Shown here in pieces: positions 48,053 through 57,103 of a stretch of 64,000 nt of DNA. The notes under the pieces are model-generated. The model searched no databases and was not told the origin of the DNA. It saw only the letters and a list, made by a program, of their open reading frames with translations. The position numbers and the translations under genes are program-made. Source of the DNA: Micromonospora lupini. GTDB taxonomy: Bacteria > Actinomycetota > Actinomycetes > Mycobacteriales > Micromonosporaceae. Within the stretch, counting starts at the first letter, position 1; each line of letters begins with the position of its first letter. Where the stretch lies: assembly GCF_026342015.1 (NCBI RefSeq), contig NZ_JAPENL010000002.1, positions 1,555,001-1,619,000 of the forward strand, given 5' to 3'.

Positions 48053-49414
48053 GTGGCAGATTGCGTGATCCCCACCCCGACGTGCGTCGTGGGTGGCATC
48101 GCCTCGTCGGCCGGGGACTCCATCTTGGAGAAGCTGACCAACTGGGTGTCCGAAGGGGCCGCGAAGGCACTCGGCATGGTGGTCACGGGCTGGATGAAGG
48201 CGCCCACGCTGCCGATCGCGTGCCTTCCCGGTTCGTCGCCTTCGCCTTCGCCTTCGCCCTCGGCTACGCCGACTACCTGCACGAAAACGGGGGAGGCGGT
48301 GGGCGCGGCTGCGAATTTGCAGGCTGCGACGGCATGGATCGTCGGGGCCACGGCGGTGGCAGCGCTGTTGTGGATGGCCGGGCGCTTGGTGCTGACCCCG
48401 TCGGGGCGCACCGCGGCGGAGCTCGCGAAGAACTTCGGGGCTGCGGTACTGCTGATGACGGCGGGCCTGGCCGTGGTGGAGACCCTGCGGGTCTTCGGTG
48501 ACCAGTACTCGATCTGGATCATCAACCAATCGCTGGGTGTCGCACAGCCAGGTGAACAGATCGACGGCTCCAAGCTCGGAGACCGCTTGCTGTTACTCGC
48601 GCCGACCGGTGCGGCCGCCGGGACACTCGCTCCGGTACTGCTCGTGGGTGTCAGCGTCCTGCTGATCATCGTCACCATCACCCAACTGGTGATGCTGTAC
48701 GGGCGAGCCGCCGCGCTGGTGCTACTGGCCGGGCTACTTCCGGTCGCGGCGGTGGTTGGCATCGCGGGCGGCGCCGGCAAGCAGATGCGGCAGCGGTACG
48801 TGACATGGCTGATCGCGATGCTGCTGTACAAACCGGTCGCAGCGACGATCTACGCCGCCGCGTTCTGGTCGGTCGGCACCGAGATACCGAAGGACCCGGA
48901 CCTGATCATCAGTAACGTCATGACCGGGCTCATGCTGTTCGTCATGGCGCTGGTCGCGCTGCCCGCGCTGATGCGCCTCATCACCCCTGCCGTCGAAGCC
49001 GTCGCCGGCGGCGGAAGCAGCGCCGGCGCCGCCGTCGGCGGCGCGGCAGTCGGCCAGATCGCGCAGGGCGCGGTCCAGCTCGGTTCCTCCCGCAGCAGCA
49101 GCAGCAGCGGTGGCGGTGGTCAGGGACCGGGCAGCAACTCACCTCCAGGAGCCACGCCGAGCGGTGGCGGCATGCCACCCGCCACCCCGGGAGCCGGGGC
49201 GAGCGGGGGCGGCGCAGCAGGTGGGGCCGCCGGCGGCGGCGCAGCAGGTGGGGCGGCAGCAGGGGCAGGCGCAGGAGCCGCGGCAGCCGGACCGGTCGGG
49301 CTGGCAGTCGCGGCAGGGGTAGCAGCCGTGCAAGCCACCCAAGGCGCCATCAACAAGCTGGGAGGCACCGCCGCCGCCGGGGCAACCGGACCGTCCGGCG
49401 AACCCCCACAGTGA
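48053..49414 (+). CDS. TrbL/VirB6-like conjugative membrane protein
   Basis: A 453-residue polytopic membrane protein. Hydrophobic segments include AATAWIVGATAVAALLWMAG, FGAAVLLMTAGLAVVE, LAPVLLVGVSVLLIIVTITQLVML, AAALVLLAGLLPVAAVVGIA and VMTGLMLFVMALVALPALM (about residues 95-315). The last 140 residues are Gly/Ala/Ser-rich and hydrophilic. This is the TrbL/VirB6 layout of Gram-positive type IV secretion. GTG 48053 follows the previous gene directly. No ATPases, relaxase or coupling protein remain nearby, so the element is a remnant. Confidence 0.72.
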   Translation: MADCVIPTPTCVVGGIASSAGDSILEKLTNWVSEGAAKALGMVVTGWMKAPTLPIACLPGSSPSPSPSPSATPTTCTKTGEAVGAAANLQAATAWIVGATAVAALLWMAGRLVLTPSGRTAAELAKNFGAAVLLMTAGLAVVETLRVFGDQYSIWIINQSLGVAQPGEQIDGSKLGDRLLLLAPTGAAAGTLAPVLLVGVSVLLIIVTITQLVMLYGRAAALVLLAGLLPVAAVVGIAGGAGKQMRQRYVTWLIAMLLYKPVAATIYAAAFWSVGTEIPKDPDLIISNVMTGLMLFVMALVALPALMRLITPAVEAVAGGGSSAGAAVGGAAVGQIAQGAVQLGSSRSSSSSGGGGQGPGSNSPPGATPSGGGMPPATPGAGASGGGAAGGAAGGGAAGGAAAGAGAGAAAAGPVGLAVAAGVAAVQATQGAINKLGGTAAAGATGPSGEPPQ

Positions 49415-49573
49415 TATGGCTGGTGCGTCGTACGTCCTGCGGCCCCTCGCCTACGGTGACGAGAACCAGGGCCCGGCACCGCCGGCGTGCCACAGTGACG
49501 GCGATCCGCGCGTGCACCGGATGACCGTGCGGTTGTCCGAGGCAAAGATGGTTACGAGCCCTGGCTGCGCTGA

Positions 49574-50650
49574 TCACAGGCAGGAGTGCAGGGCCTCGGC
49601 CAGTTCGTCGACGCGGTCGTGGTCGGCGAGCCGCGCCGTGACGTACCCGATGGTGTAGCCGCGCACGGGGTCGGCCCACGCACTGCTGCCGCCGAGGCCG
49701 CCCATGCCCCAACTGCCGTCCGGCTCCCACTGCATGCCCAGCGTCCACCGGACCTGGCGGTCCAGCAGCACGTCCGGCCCGTCGTACTGGACCCGGGTCG
49801 CCTCGGCCACCAGTTCGGGGCTGAACAGCCGTACGCCGTCGAGGACGCCACCGGCCAGCAGGCCCGCGTAGAGCCGGGCCAGGCCGGCGGCGGTGGCGTG
49901 CAGGTTGACCGCAGGCATCTCGGCGCCCCGCCAGAGCGGGCTGTTCAGCACGGCGAGGTCGAGCCCGCCGGCCGGGTTGCCCATCGCCCGCGCCCGCAGC
50001 GAGCCGGGTTCGCCGAGCTTCCGGATCGGCCACTGGGGGTCTCCGTAGCGCAGGTCCGCGCAGCGGCGTTGGTAGGCGTCGGTCAGCCCGAAGCCGAGGT
50101 CGAGCTGCCACGGGCCGGCGATCTCGTCGGCCAGGAAGCGGCCGACGCCACGGCCGTCGACCCTGCGGACCAGCTCGCCCACCAGGTGGCCGTACGTCCA
50201 GGCGTGCTCTGCGGCCAGCGACCCCGGCGTCCACTCGGGGTCGGCGACCGCCAGGTCTCCGGCCAGCAGCGCCCAGTCGGCGATTGCGGTGGCCGGCCGG
50301 GGCACCGGGAAGGCCGGCAGCCCGGCGGTGTGCGACAACACCTGCCGCACGGTGGCCGGAGTGCGGAACTCCGGCCAGTACCGCTCGACCGGCGAGTCGA
50401 GGTCGACGCGTCCCCGGTCGACGAGCAGCAGCAGGCAGAGCGCGACCACTGGCTTGCTCACCGAGTAGACGTTGACAAGCGTGTCCGGCCGCCACGGCTG
50501 GCTTGAGGGCCCGTCGGCGGTCCGGGAGCCGCCGACCAGGTCGAGCACCGGCTGGCCGTCGTACCAGACGGTGAGGCTGGCGCCGGACTCCCGGCCGGAG
50601 GCGAAGAGGTCGTGGAAGCAGTCCCGGACGGGGTCGAAGCGTGCGTGCAT
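49574..50650 (-). CDS. Serine hydrolase, class C beta-lactamase/esterase fold
   Basis: A 358-residue soluble enzyme of the penicillin-binding/EstB type. The nucleophile is in SVSK (Ser-x-x-Lys) after LVNVYSVSKPVVAL; the Tyr motif is TYGHLVGEL; a GMGGLGGSSAW stretch serves as the third (KTG-like) motif. RQVLSHTAGLPAF is characteristic. No signal peptide is visible, suggesting a cytoplasmic esterase or peptidase rather than a secreted beta-lactamase. Start ATG 50650. Confidence 0.87.
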   Translation of the reverse strand: MHARFDPVRDCFHDLFASGRESGASLTVWYDGQPVLDLVGGSRTADGPSSQPWRPDTLVNVYSVSKPVVALCLLLLVDRGRVDLDSPVERYWPEFRTPATVRQVLSHTAGLPAFPVPRPATAIADWALLAGDLAVADPEWTPGSLAAEHAWTYGHLVGELVRRVDGRGVGRFLADEIAGPWQLDLGFGLTDAYQRRCADLRYGDPQWPIRKLGEPGSLRARAMGNPAGGLDLAVLNSPLWRGAEMPAVNLHATAAGLARLYAGLLAGGVLDGVRLFSPELVAEATRVQYDGPDVLLDRQVRWTLGMQWEPDGSWGMGGLGGSSAWADPVRGYTIGYVTARLADHDRVDELAEALHSCL

Positions 50651-50741
50651 CGGATCACCCTAGGCGGTGGTTCGCGCTGACGGGGTCGACTTTTCCGCGA
50701 CCCCGGTGGTCGGGGCGAGGTGGCTGGGGGATGCTGTTCCG

Positions 50742-52217
50742 ATGGCGGAGCCGGAGCTGGTGGATGTGGTCGTGGTGGGGCTCGGGGTCGGCGGCGAGGA
50801 GGTGGCCGGGCGGCTCGCCGAGGCCGGCCTGAGTGTCGTCGGCATCGAACGGGACCTCGTCGGTGGCGAGTGCCCGTACTGGGGCTGCATCCCGAGCAAG
50901 ATGATGATCAGGGCCGCGAACGCCCTCGCCGAGGCGCGTCGGGTGGACGGGCTCGCGGGCGTGGCGCAGGTCCGTCCGGACTGGGCGCCGGTGGCGAAGC
51001 GGATCCGCGAGGAGGCCACCGACAACTGGGACGACAAGGTCGCGGTCGAGCGGTTCACCGGCAAGGGCGGCCGGTTCGTCCGGGGCAGTGGCCGGCTCGA
51101 CGGTCCGGGGCGTGTCCGGGTCGGTGACCAGGTGTTCCAGGCCCGGCACGGCGTCGTCCTGGGCACCGGCACCCGGGCTTCGGTGCCGCCGATCGACGGT
51201 CTGGCCGGCACGCCGTACTGGACCAACCACCAGGCGATCGAGGTCGAGCAACTGCCCGGGTCGTTGCTGGTGCTCGGCGGCGGCGCGATCGGGCTGGAGC
51301 TGGCCCAGGTCTTCGCGCGCTTCGGCGTCCGCGTGACGGTGGTGGAGGCGCTGGACCGGGTGCTGGCCGTCGAGGAGCCGGAGGCGTCCGAGGTGGCCGC
51401 CGCGGCGCTGCGCGCCGACGGCGTCGAGATCCACACGGGGGTACGGGCCGAACGGGTCGCGCACGACGGCGACCGGTTCACGCTGCACGGCGTCGGGGGC
51501 GCGCAGTTCACCGCCGAGCGACTGCTCGTGGTGACCGGCCGTCGGGCGCACCTGGAGGAGTTGGGGCTGGACACCGTCGGTGTGGACGCCACCCAGCGTT
51601 ACCTTCCGGTGGACGACCGACTGCACGTCACCGACGGCATCTGGGCGGTGGGCGACCTGACCGGTCAGGGCGCGTTCACCCACATCGCCATGTACCAGGC
51701 GGGGATCGTGGTGGCCGATCTGCTGGCCCACGCGCGGGAGGCGACGGCGGGGGCCGACGCCAGCGGGACCGCAAGCGTCGTCGGCGGTGCGATGGGGGCG
51801 TCCAGTTCGCTGGCCGCAAGCGGGTCGAGTGGGTCGGCCGGCACCGTGCCGCGCGCCGACTACCGCGCGCTGCCCCGGGTGACCTTCACCGATCCCGAGG
51901 TCGGTGCGGTCGGGCTGACCGAGCAGCAGGCCCGCGAGCGCGGCATCAACGTGCAGGTCGGGTTCACCAAGCTGGGCAGCTCGACGCGGGGGTGGATCCA
52001 CCAGGTGGGTGACGAGGGCTTCATCAAGCTCGTCGCGGACGCCGACCAGGGCGTGCTGATCGGCGCGACGTCTGTCGGCCCGGCCGGCGGCGAGGTGCTG
52101 TCCGCCCTTGTGGTGGCGGTGCACGCGGCCGTGCCGCTGAGTCAACTGCGGCAGATGATCTACGCGTACCCGACCTTCCACCGGGCCATCGAGGACGCGC
52201 TGCGCAACCTGTCCTGA
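50742..52217 (+). CDS. Pyridine nucleotide-disulfide oxidoreductase (flavoprotein)
   Basis: A 491-residue class I disulfide reductase-like protein. The FAD site is VVVGLGVGGEEVAGRLAE, the redox pair GGECPYWGCIPSK, the NAD site LLVLGGGAIGLELAQVF and the second FAD site GIWAVGDLTGQGAFTHIA. Two oddities: about 35 Gly/Ala/Ser residues (DNA 51740-51845) are inserted between the FAD and dimerisation domains, and the C-terminal His of HxHPT is Tyr (YAYPTFHRAI), so it is not a normal lipoamide dehydrogenase. Mercuric-reductase-like or another thiol substrate is possible. ATG 50742 starts the family sequence. Confidence 0.85.
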   Translation: MAEPELVDVVVVGLGVGGEEVAGRLAEAGLSVVGIERDLVGGECPYWGCIPSKMMIRAANALAEARRVDGLAGVAQVRPDWAPVAKRIREEATDNWDDKVAVERFTGKGGRFVRGSGRLDGPGRVRVGDQVFQARHGVVLGTGTRASVPPIDGLAGTPYWTNHQAIEVEQLPGSLLVLGGGAIGLELAQVFARFGVRVTVVEALDRVLAVEEPEASEVAAAALRADGVEIHTGVRAERVAHDGDRFTLHGVGGAQFTAERLLVVTGRRAHLEELGLDTVGVDATQRYLPVDDRLHVTDGIWAVGDLTGQGAFTHIAMYQAGIVVADLLAHAREATAGADASGTASVVGGAMGASSSLAASGSSGSAGTVPRADYRALPRVTFTDPEVGAVGLTEQQARERGINVQVGFTKLGSSTRGWIHQVGDEGFIKLVADADQGVLIGATSVGPAGGEVLSALVVAVHAAVPLSQLRQMIYAYPTFHRAIEDALRNLS

Positions 52218-52312
52218 CGACGCGGAAGGCGACAAGCCACAGCAAGCGGGGCGGCAAGATTTGGCCGTCTGGCTGTTCATTTCTTTCATCCTGGTGACGT
52301 ACGATTGCGGCC

Positions 52313-53317
52313 GTGACCAAGCGGTTGACTGAAGTTGCCAAGAAGGCGGGCGTCAGCGAGGCCACCGTCAGCCGGGTGCTCAACGGTCGGGACGGGGTCT
52401 CCGAGACGACCCGGACTGCGGTGCTGACCGCGCTGGACGTGCTCGGCTACGAGCGGCCGACCAAGCTGCGCGGCGAGCGGGCCCGGTTGGTCGGGTTGGT
52501 GCTGCCCGAGTTGCAGAACCCGATCTTCCCGGCGCTCGCCGAGGTGGTCACCGGAACCCTCGCCCAGCGGGGCTACACCCCGGCGCTCTGCGCCCGCACC
52601 ATCGGCGGCGTGTCCGAGATGGACTACGTGGAAATGCTCCTCGACCACCAGGTCTCCGGTGTGATCTTCGCGGGTGGCTCGTACGCGCTCGCCGACGCCC
52701 GGCACGACCACTACCGGCGGCTCACCGATCGGGGTCTTCCCGTGGTCCTGGTCAACGCCGGTGTGGACGAGCTGGGCTTTCCCCGGGTCTCCACCGACGA
52801 CGCGGTGGCGGTGGAGCAGGCCTACGGGCACCTGCGTTCGCTCGGCCACGAACGGATCGGGATGGTGCTCGGCCCGGAGGGGCACGTGCCGTCCCGCCGC
52901 AAGCTGAACGCGATGGTCCAGGTCGCGGGCTGGGGCGAGGGCGACGCCGAGTGCGTCGAGCGTTCCAGCTTCTCGATGGAGGGCGCGCGGGTCGCCGCGA
53001 CGAAGCTGGTCGAGCGTGGCGTGACAGGCATCATCTGTGCCAGCGACGTGCTGGCCCTGGGCACCATCCGGGCCGCCCGGCGCCTGGGTCGCGCGGTGCC
53101 GACGGACATCTCGGTGGTGGGCTTCGACGACTCCGCGTTCATGACCTGCACCGACCCGCCGCTGACCACTGTGCGGCAGCCGATCGAGACGATGGGGCAG
53201 GCCGCGGTGGACCTGCTCGTCACCCAGATCGAGGGTGCCGGCGTCCTGCAGGACGAGCTGCTGTTCGAGCCGGAGCTTGTGGTTCGCGGCTCCACAGCGC
53301 CCGCGCCCGGCCGCTGA
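52313..53317 (+). CDS. aglR: LacI-family transcriptional regulator
   Basis: A 334-residue repressor with an N-terminal LacI helix-turn-helix (LTEVAKKAGVSEATVSRVLNGRDGVSE) and a sugar-binding periplasmic-type core (LVGLVLPELQNPIFPALAEV, FDDSAFMTCTDPPLTTVRQP in parts). The GTG at 52313 precedes the HTH directly. It lies just upstream of a sugar ABC importer/GH13 operon and likely represses it, binding the inverted repeat at 53531-53560. The symbol follows the aglR-aglEFGA arrangement of Streptomyces and is tentative. Confidence 0.85.
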   Translation: MTKRLTEVAKKAGVSEATVSRVLNGRDGVSETTRTAVLTALDVLGYERPTKLRGERARLVGLVLPELQNPIFPALAEVVTGTLAQRGYTPALCARTIGGVSEMDYVEMLLDHQVSGVIFAGGSYALADARHDHYRRLTDRGLPVVLVNAGVDELGFPRVSTDDAVAVEQAYGHLRSLGHERIGMVLGPEGHVPSRRKLNAMVQVAGWGEGDAECVERSSFSMEGARVAATKLVERGVTGIICASDVLALGTIRAARRLGRAVPTDISVVGFDDSAFMTCTDPPLTTVRQPIETMGQAAVDLLVTQIEGAGVLQDELLFEPELVVRGSTAPAPGR

Positions 53318-53349
53318 GCGTGACCCTGCCGTACTGACCGACAGCCTGC

Positions 53350-53386
53350 ACCGGCCGTCGACCGCTTCCTGCGGTCGGCGGCCGGT
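53350..53386 (+). terminator. Terminator of the LacI gene
   Basis: ACCGGCCGTCGACCGC (53350-53365) pairs with GCGGTCGGCGGCCGGT (53371-53386) with a single G-U, loop TTCCT, followed by TTCTT. The 366-bp gap 53318-53683 holds this, then the operator and promoter of the transport operon; no gene. Confidence 0.75.
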
Positions 53387-53530
53387 TCTTCGTGGTTGCC
53401 GGCAGTTTTTCGTGGTTGCCCACGGCGCGGGAGCGCCGCCGTTTCACCCGTGGACCAGATAGGACGGAAAGCCGCCAAACCCGGCGCAAAACACGTCACT
53501 GTCGGTGTCTGCCGTAACTATGTCGTGTCT

Positions 53531-53560
53531 TTTCAGCACCCCGTCGACACCTTGCTGAAA
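53531..53560. promoter_or_regulatory. Inverted-repeat operator candidate for the LacI regulator
   Basis: TTTCAGCA (53531-53538) and TGCTGAAA (53553-53560) form a perfect 8+8 inverted repeat with a 14-bp spacer. The right arm overlaps the -35 box of the transport operon promoter, a position that would block RNA polymerase. Confidence 0.5.
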
Positions 53561-53580
53561 TGAGTCGCCCTCGTTACAGT
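53552..53580 (+). promoter_or_regulatory. Promoter of the sugar ABC/GH13 operon
   Basis: TTGCTG (53552-53557), 17 bp, then TACAGT (53575-53580) gives a good sigma-70-type promoter about 104 bp upstream of the binding-protein ATG. Confidence 0.55.
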
Positions 53581-53683
53581 GACTCCACTCACACCTGGCT
53601 CCGGCGCAGCTACAGGGCGTCAGGTCGCATCACCGCAGATCAGCGCATCTCATGGAGACACCCGTTCCCGAAGGGATGGACAG

Positions 53684-55063
53684 ATGTCCGTACCGCAATA
53701 CCGAAGGGCTGCGGCGCTGGCGCTCGTGGCCGGCCTGGGGTTCAGCCTCACGGCATGCTCCACGAAGAGCGACGACAAGGGCACGACCGCCGACGGCAAG
53801 GTCACCATCACGGTCGACTGCCAGCCGGTCGGCGCCCAGAAAGAGCTGTTGAAGAACTGGAACGACGACGTCGTCGAGTTCCAGAAGCAGAACCCGGACA
53901 TCGTCGTCAAGAGCGTGAGCGTCGGCGAGCAGTGCAACAACCCGCCGGACTTCACCGCCCGCCTCGCCGGCGGCACCGTGACCGACGTGTTCTACGGGTA
54001 CATGACCGATCTCCAGCAGGTGCTCGACTCCGGTCAGGCGATGGACATCTCCGGAGTCGTCAACAAGGACACGATCCCCACCTGGGACAGCGTCGACCCG
54101 GCGCTCAAGGGGGCCTTCACCGACGGCGGCAAGCTCTACGCCGTCCCGGTGAAGAACTACTCGATGGGCCTGGTCTACAACAAGGTCCTGTTCCAGAAGG
54201 CCGGGCTCGACGTCAACAACCCGCCCAAGACCTGGGCGGACGTCCGGGCCGCCGCCAAGAAGATCTCCGCCCTCGGCAACGGCATCGCCGGCTACTCCGA
54301 GTACAGCGCCGGCAACACCGGCGGCTGGCACTTCACCTCGCTGCTCTACTCGCAGGGTGGCCAGGTGCTGACCCCGGACGGCAAGAAGGCCGACTTCAAC
54401 AACGCGATGGGCAAGCAGGTCCTGCAGAACATCAAGGACATGCGGTACGGCGACAACAGCATGGGCTCCCGCCAGCTGCTCCAGTGGGCTGACCTGCTGA
54501 CCAACGCCGGCGCGGGCAAGGTCGGCATGTTCATCGGCGCGCCGGACGCCACCCAGGCGATCGTCAGCCAGTTCCAGGGCAAGTTCCAGGACTGGGCGAT
54601 GGCCCCGCTGCCCGGCCAGGACGGCGCGGCGAAGGGCACGCTCGGCGGCGGCGAGGGCTACTTCTTCAAGAAGGACCTCTCCCCGGAGCAGGTCAAGGCC
54701 GGTCTGAAGTGGATCGCGTACCAGAAGCTCACCCCGGGCAAGGGCCAGTTCGACTACGTCCGGGCCAAGCCGCAGAACTACCCGGTGGGTCTGCCCCAGC
54801 CGCTGCTGTTCGCCAACGGCAGCGAGGCGCAGAAGCAGGAACTCGAGCTGCGCAAGGCGAACGCGAACGTCGACACCACCAACTTCGCGATCTTCGAGGC
54901 GACCCCGGTACCGATCAAGGGTGAGCCGCGCAACGCGCAGGCGATCTACGCCGTCCTCGACGCCGCGATGTCCGGGGTGCTGACGAACCCGAACGCGAAC
55001 ATCGACGCGCTGCTCAAGACGGCCGAACAGAAGGTCAACCAGCTCCTGGCCGCCGAGAGCTGA
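53684..55063 (+). CDS. aglE: Sugar ABC transporter substrate-binding lipoprotein
   Basis: A 459-residue extracytoplasmic solute-binding protein of the MalE-like family 1. The lipobox is SLTAC (Cys22). WNDDVVEFQKQNPDIVV, GGKLYAVPVKNYSMGLVYNK and GGGEGYFFKKDLSPEQ are typical of alpha-glucoside/maltodextrin binders, with several Trp/Tyr for ring stacking. ATG 53684 follows GAAGGGATGGA. A 12-bp stem-loop after the stop separates it from the permease genes, fitting higher expression of the binding protein. The symbol is tentative. Confidence 0.9.
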   Translation: MSVPQYRRAAALALVAGLGFSLTACSTKSDDKGTTADGKVTITVDCQPVGAQKELLKNWNDDVVEFQKQNPDIVVKSVSVGEQCNNPPDFTARLAGGTVTDVFYGYMTDLQQVLDSGQAMDISGVVNKDTIPTWDSVDPALKGAFTDGGKLYAVPVKNYSMGLVYNKVLFQKAGLDVNNPPKTWADVRAAAKKISALGNGIAGYSEYSAGNTGGWHFTSLLYSQGGQVLTPDGKKADFNNAMGKQVLQNIKDMRYGDNSMGSRQLLQWADLLTNAGAGKVGMFIGAPDATQAIVSQFQGKFQDWAMAPLPGQDGAAKGTLGGGEGYFFKKDLSPEQVKAGLKWIAYQKLTPGKGQFDYVRAKPQNYPVGLPQPLLFANGSEAQKQELELRKANANVDTTNFAIFEATPVPIKGEPRNAQAIYAVLDAAMSGVLTNPNANIDALLKTAEQKVNQLLAAES

Positions 55064-55070
55064 CCGGCAG

Positions 55071-55100
55071 GTGTGGGGGCCGGCCCGACGGCCCCCACAC
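55071..55100 (+). terminator. Intercistronic stem-loop (attenuator/mRNA stabiliser)
   Basis: GTGTGGGGGCCG (55071-55082) pairs perfectly with CGGCCCCCACAC (55089-55100), loop of 6 nt, 7 bp after the binding-protein stop and 45 bp before the permease start. Its position inside the operon suggests 3'-end protection of the binding-protein mRNA or partial termination. Confidence 0.6.
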
Positions 55101-55144
55101 CCCGCGCCGCACAGTCCGCGTCACTGACTTCCGCAGGAGTTGCC

Positions 55145-56101
55145 TTGGCGATCACCGCCGTCCCCCAGGCCCCCAGGAAACCGGGTCGCCCGATGTCGCC
55201 GTACGCGACAGGGCCGCAGCGCACCAGCCTCGGCCGCAAGGTACGGGACAACCTCACCGGGCACGCGTTCCTGATCGGCGCCGTGCTCTGCTTCGTGGTC
55301 TTCTCCTGGTACCCGATGGTCCGCGGCATCGTCATGAGCTTCCAGCGGACCAGGCGCGGCGAGACGACCTGGGTCGGCTGGGACAACTACTCCCGTCTCA
55401 TCGCCGACCCCAGCTTCTGGCCCGCCTGGAAGAACACGTTCTACTTCACGGTGCTCGCGCTCGTGCTCGGGTACGCGGTGCCGTTCTTCGTGGCGATCCT
55501 GCTCAACGAGTTCCGCCACGCCAAGGGTTACCTGCGGATCCTGGTCTACCTGCCGGTCATGCTGCCACCGGCCTCGGCGCTGTTCCTCTTCAAGTTCTAC
55601 GCGTACGACCCCAGCGAGGCCGGACTGTTCAACGCGATCCTCAAGGCGCTGCACCTGCCCACGTCGCAGTGGATGCAGTCGCCGGGGATGACGATGCCGG
55701 CCATGGTGATCGCGTCCACCTGGATGAACATGGGCGGCGCGGTGCTGATCTACCTGGCGTCCTTGCAGAACATTCCCGGTGAGCTGTACGAGGCGGCGGA
55801 ACTCGACGGCGCCGGGATCTGGCGGCGGATCCGCCACGTGACGATCCCGCAGACCCGGCTGATCCTCGCGCTCCTGGCGATGCTGCAGATCGTCGCCACG
55901 ATGCAGCTCTTCATCGAGCCGCTGATCCTCGCCAACGGCGCGGGCGCGGAGGACTCCGCGACCTCGGTGGCGTACCTCATCTACCAGCACGGGTTCTTCC
56001 AGAACGACCTCAACGGCGCCGCCGCGCTGGGCGTGATCATGCTCGTGGTGCTTGCCGGCTTCTCCGCCGTGTACGTGCGACTGACTGCGAAACAGGACTA
56101 G
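55145..56101 (+). CDS. aglF: Sugar ABC transporter permease (MalF-like)
   Basis: A 318-residue permease with six hydrophobic segments (for example GHAFLIGAVLCFVVFSWYP, FYFTVLALVLGYAVPFFVAIL, ALGVIMLVVLAGFSAVYV). The EAA loop contacting the ATPase is EAAELDGAGIWRRIRHVTIPQ. The TTG at 55145 is chosen because AGGAG lies 5 nt upstream and the family sequence begins there; such TTG starts are rare but acceptable. No ATPase gene is in the operon, so a shared MsiK-type ATPase is implied. Confidence 0.88.
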   Translation: MAITAVPQAPRKPGRPMSPYATGPQRTSLGRKVRDNLTGHAFLIGAVLCFVVFSWYPMVRGIVMSFQRTRRGETTWVGWDNYSRLIADPSFWPAWKNTFYFTVLALVLGYAVPFFVAILLNEFRHAKGYLRILVYLPVMLPPASALFLFKFYAYDPSEAGLFNAILKALHLPTSQWMQSPGMTMPAMVIASTWMNMGGAVLIYLASLQNIPGELYEAAELDGAGIWRRIRHVTIPQTRLILALLAMLQIVATMQLFIEPLILANGAGAEDSATSVAYLIYQHGFFQNDLNGAAALGVIMLVVLAGFSAVYVRLTAKQD

Positions 56102-56112
56102 GACGGCGAGGA

Positions 56113-57000
56113 ATGGCACAGGACTCCGGGACCCGGACCCTCATCTCCCACTCCCAGCTCAACCGGGGGCGCGGCAAGGTCATCTACTGGACGCTGCTGA
56201 TCGTCGTCGTCACGGGCTTCACGCTCGTCTTCCTCGGGCCGCTCTACTGGATGGTCACCGGCGCGCTCAAGTCCGGCCAGGAGATCGCGCAGACCCCGCC
56301 GTCGCTGTTCCCGAAGGACCCGCAGCCGCAGAACTACATCGACGCGTGGAACAACCTGGCCCTGGCCAAGCTGCTGTTCAACACGTTCTACTACGCGATC
56401 GGCGCGGTGCTGTTCCAACTGGTCTTCGACGCCGCCGCCGCGTACTCCCTGTCGAAGCTGCGACCGATCTTCGGCAACGTGATCCTCGGCCTGATGCTCG
56501 GGACGCTGATGATCCCGGCGATGGTCCTCATCGTGCCGCAGTACGTGACGGTGCTCGACCTGCCGATCCTGCACATCAGCCTGCTCGACTCGCCGTTCGC
56601 GATCTGGCTGCCGATGGTCGCGAACGCGTTCAACATCTTCCTGTTGAAGCGGTTCTTCGACTCGATCCCGGAGGAGCTGATGGCCGCCGCCCTGATGGAC
56701 GGGGCGTCGTCGCTGCGCACGCTCTGGTCGATCATCCTGCCGCTGTCGCGTCCCATCCTCGGCGTCGTCTCGATCTTCGCGGTGACCGCGGTCTGGAAGG
56801 ACTTCCTCTGGCCGAAGCTGGTCATGCCGTCGCCCGAGACCCGGACGGTGAGTGTCGGCATCTACACCTTCGCGGGTGGCACCCCGATGAACGTGGTGAT
56901 CGCCGCGTCGGTCATCGCCGCCATCCCGACTGTCATCATCTTCCTGATCTTCCAGCGGAACATCATGTCCGGTCTGACCACGGGCAGCATCAAGGGATAG
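56113..57000 (+). CDS. aglG: Sugar ABC transporter permease (MalG-like)
   Basis: A 295-residue permease partner. The first membrane helix is WTLLIVVVTGFTLVFLGPLYW; the EAA loop is MAAALMDGASSLRTLWSIILPLSRP. It begins 11 bp after the first permease with GACGGCGAGGA upstream. The ATG at 56113 gives the standard length. With the binding protein and MalF-like subunit it forms the importer for an alpha-glucoside. Confidence 0.92.
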   Translation: MAQDSGTRTLISHSQLNRGRGKVIYWTLLIVVVTGFTLVFLGPLYWMVTGALKSGQEIAQTPPSLFPKDPQPQNYIDAWNNLALAKLLFNTFYYAIGAVLFQLVFDAAAAYSLSKLRPIFGNVILGLMLGTLMIPAMVLIVPQYVTVLDLPILHISLLDSPFAIWLPMVANAFNIFLLKRFFDSIPEELMAAALMDGASSLRTLWSIILPLSRPILGVVSIFAVTAVWKDFLWPKLVMPSPETRTVSVGIYTFAGGTPMNVVIAASVIAAIPTVIIFLIFQRNIMSGLTTGSIKG

Positions 57001-57103
57001 CCCACGACCGCATTCACCCGCGCGGCGAACAACGACCGTTCGCCCCGACACATAACCAGGTCCGGCGAACCCGCCGACGTACTGACGCAGAAAGCAGGTG
57101 CTC

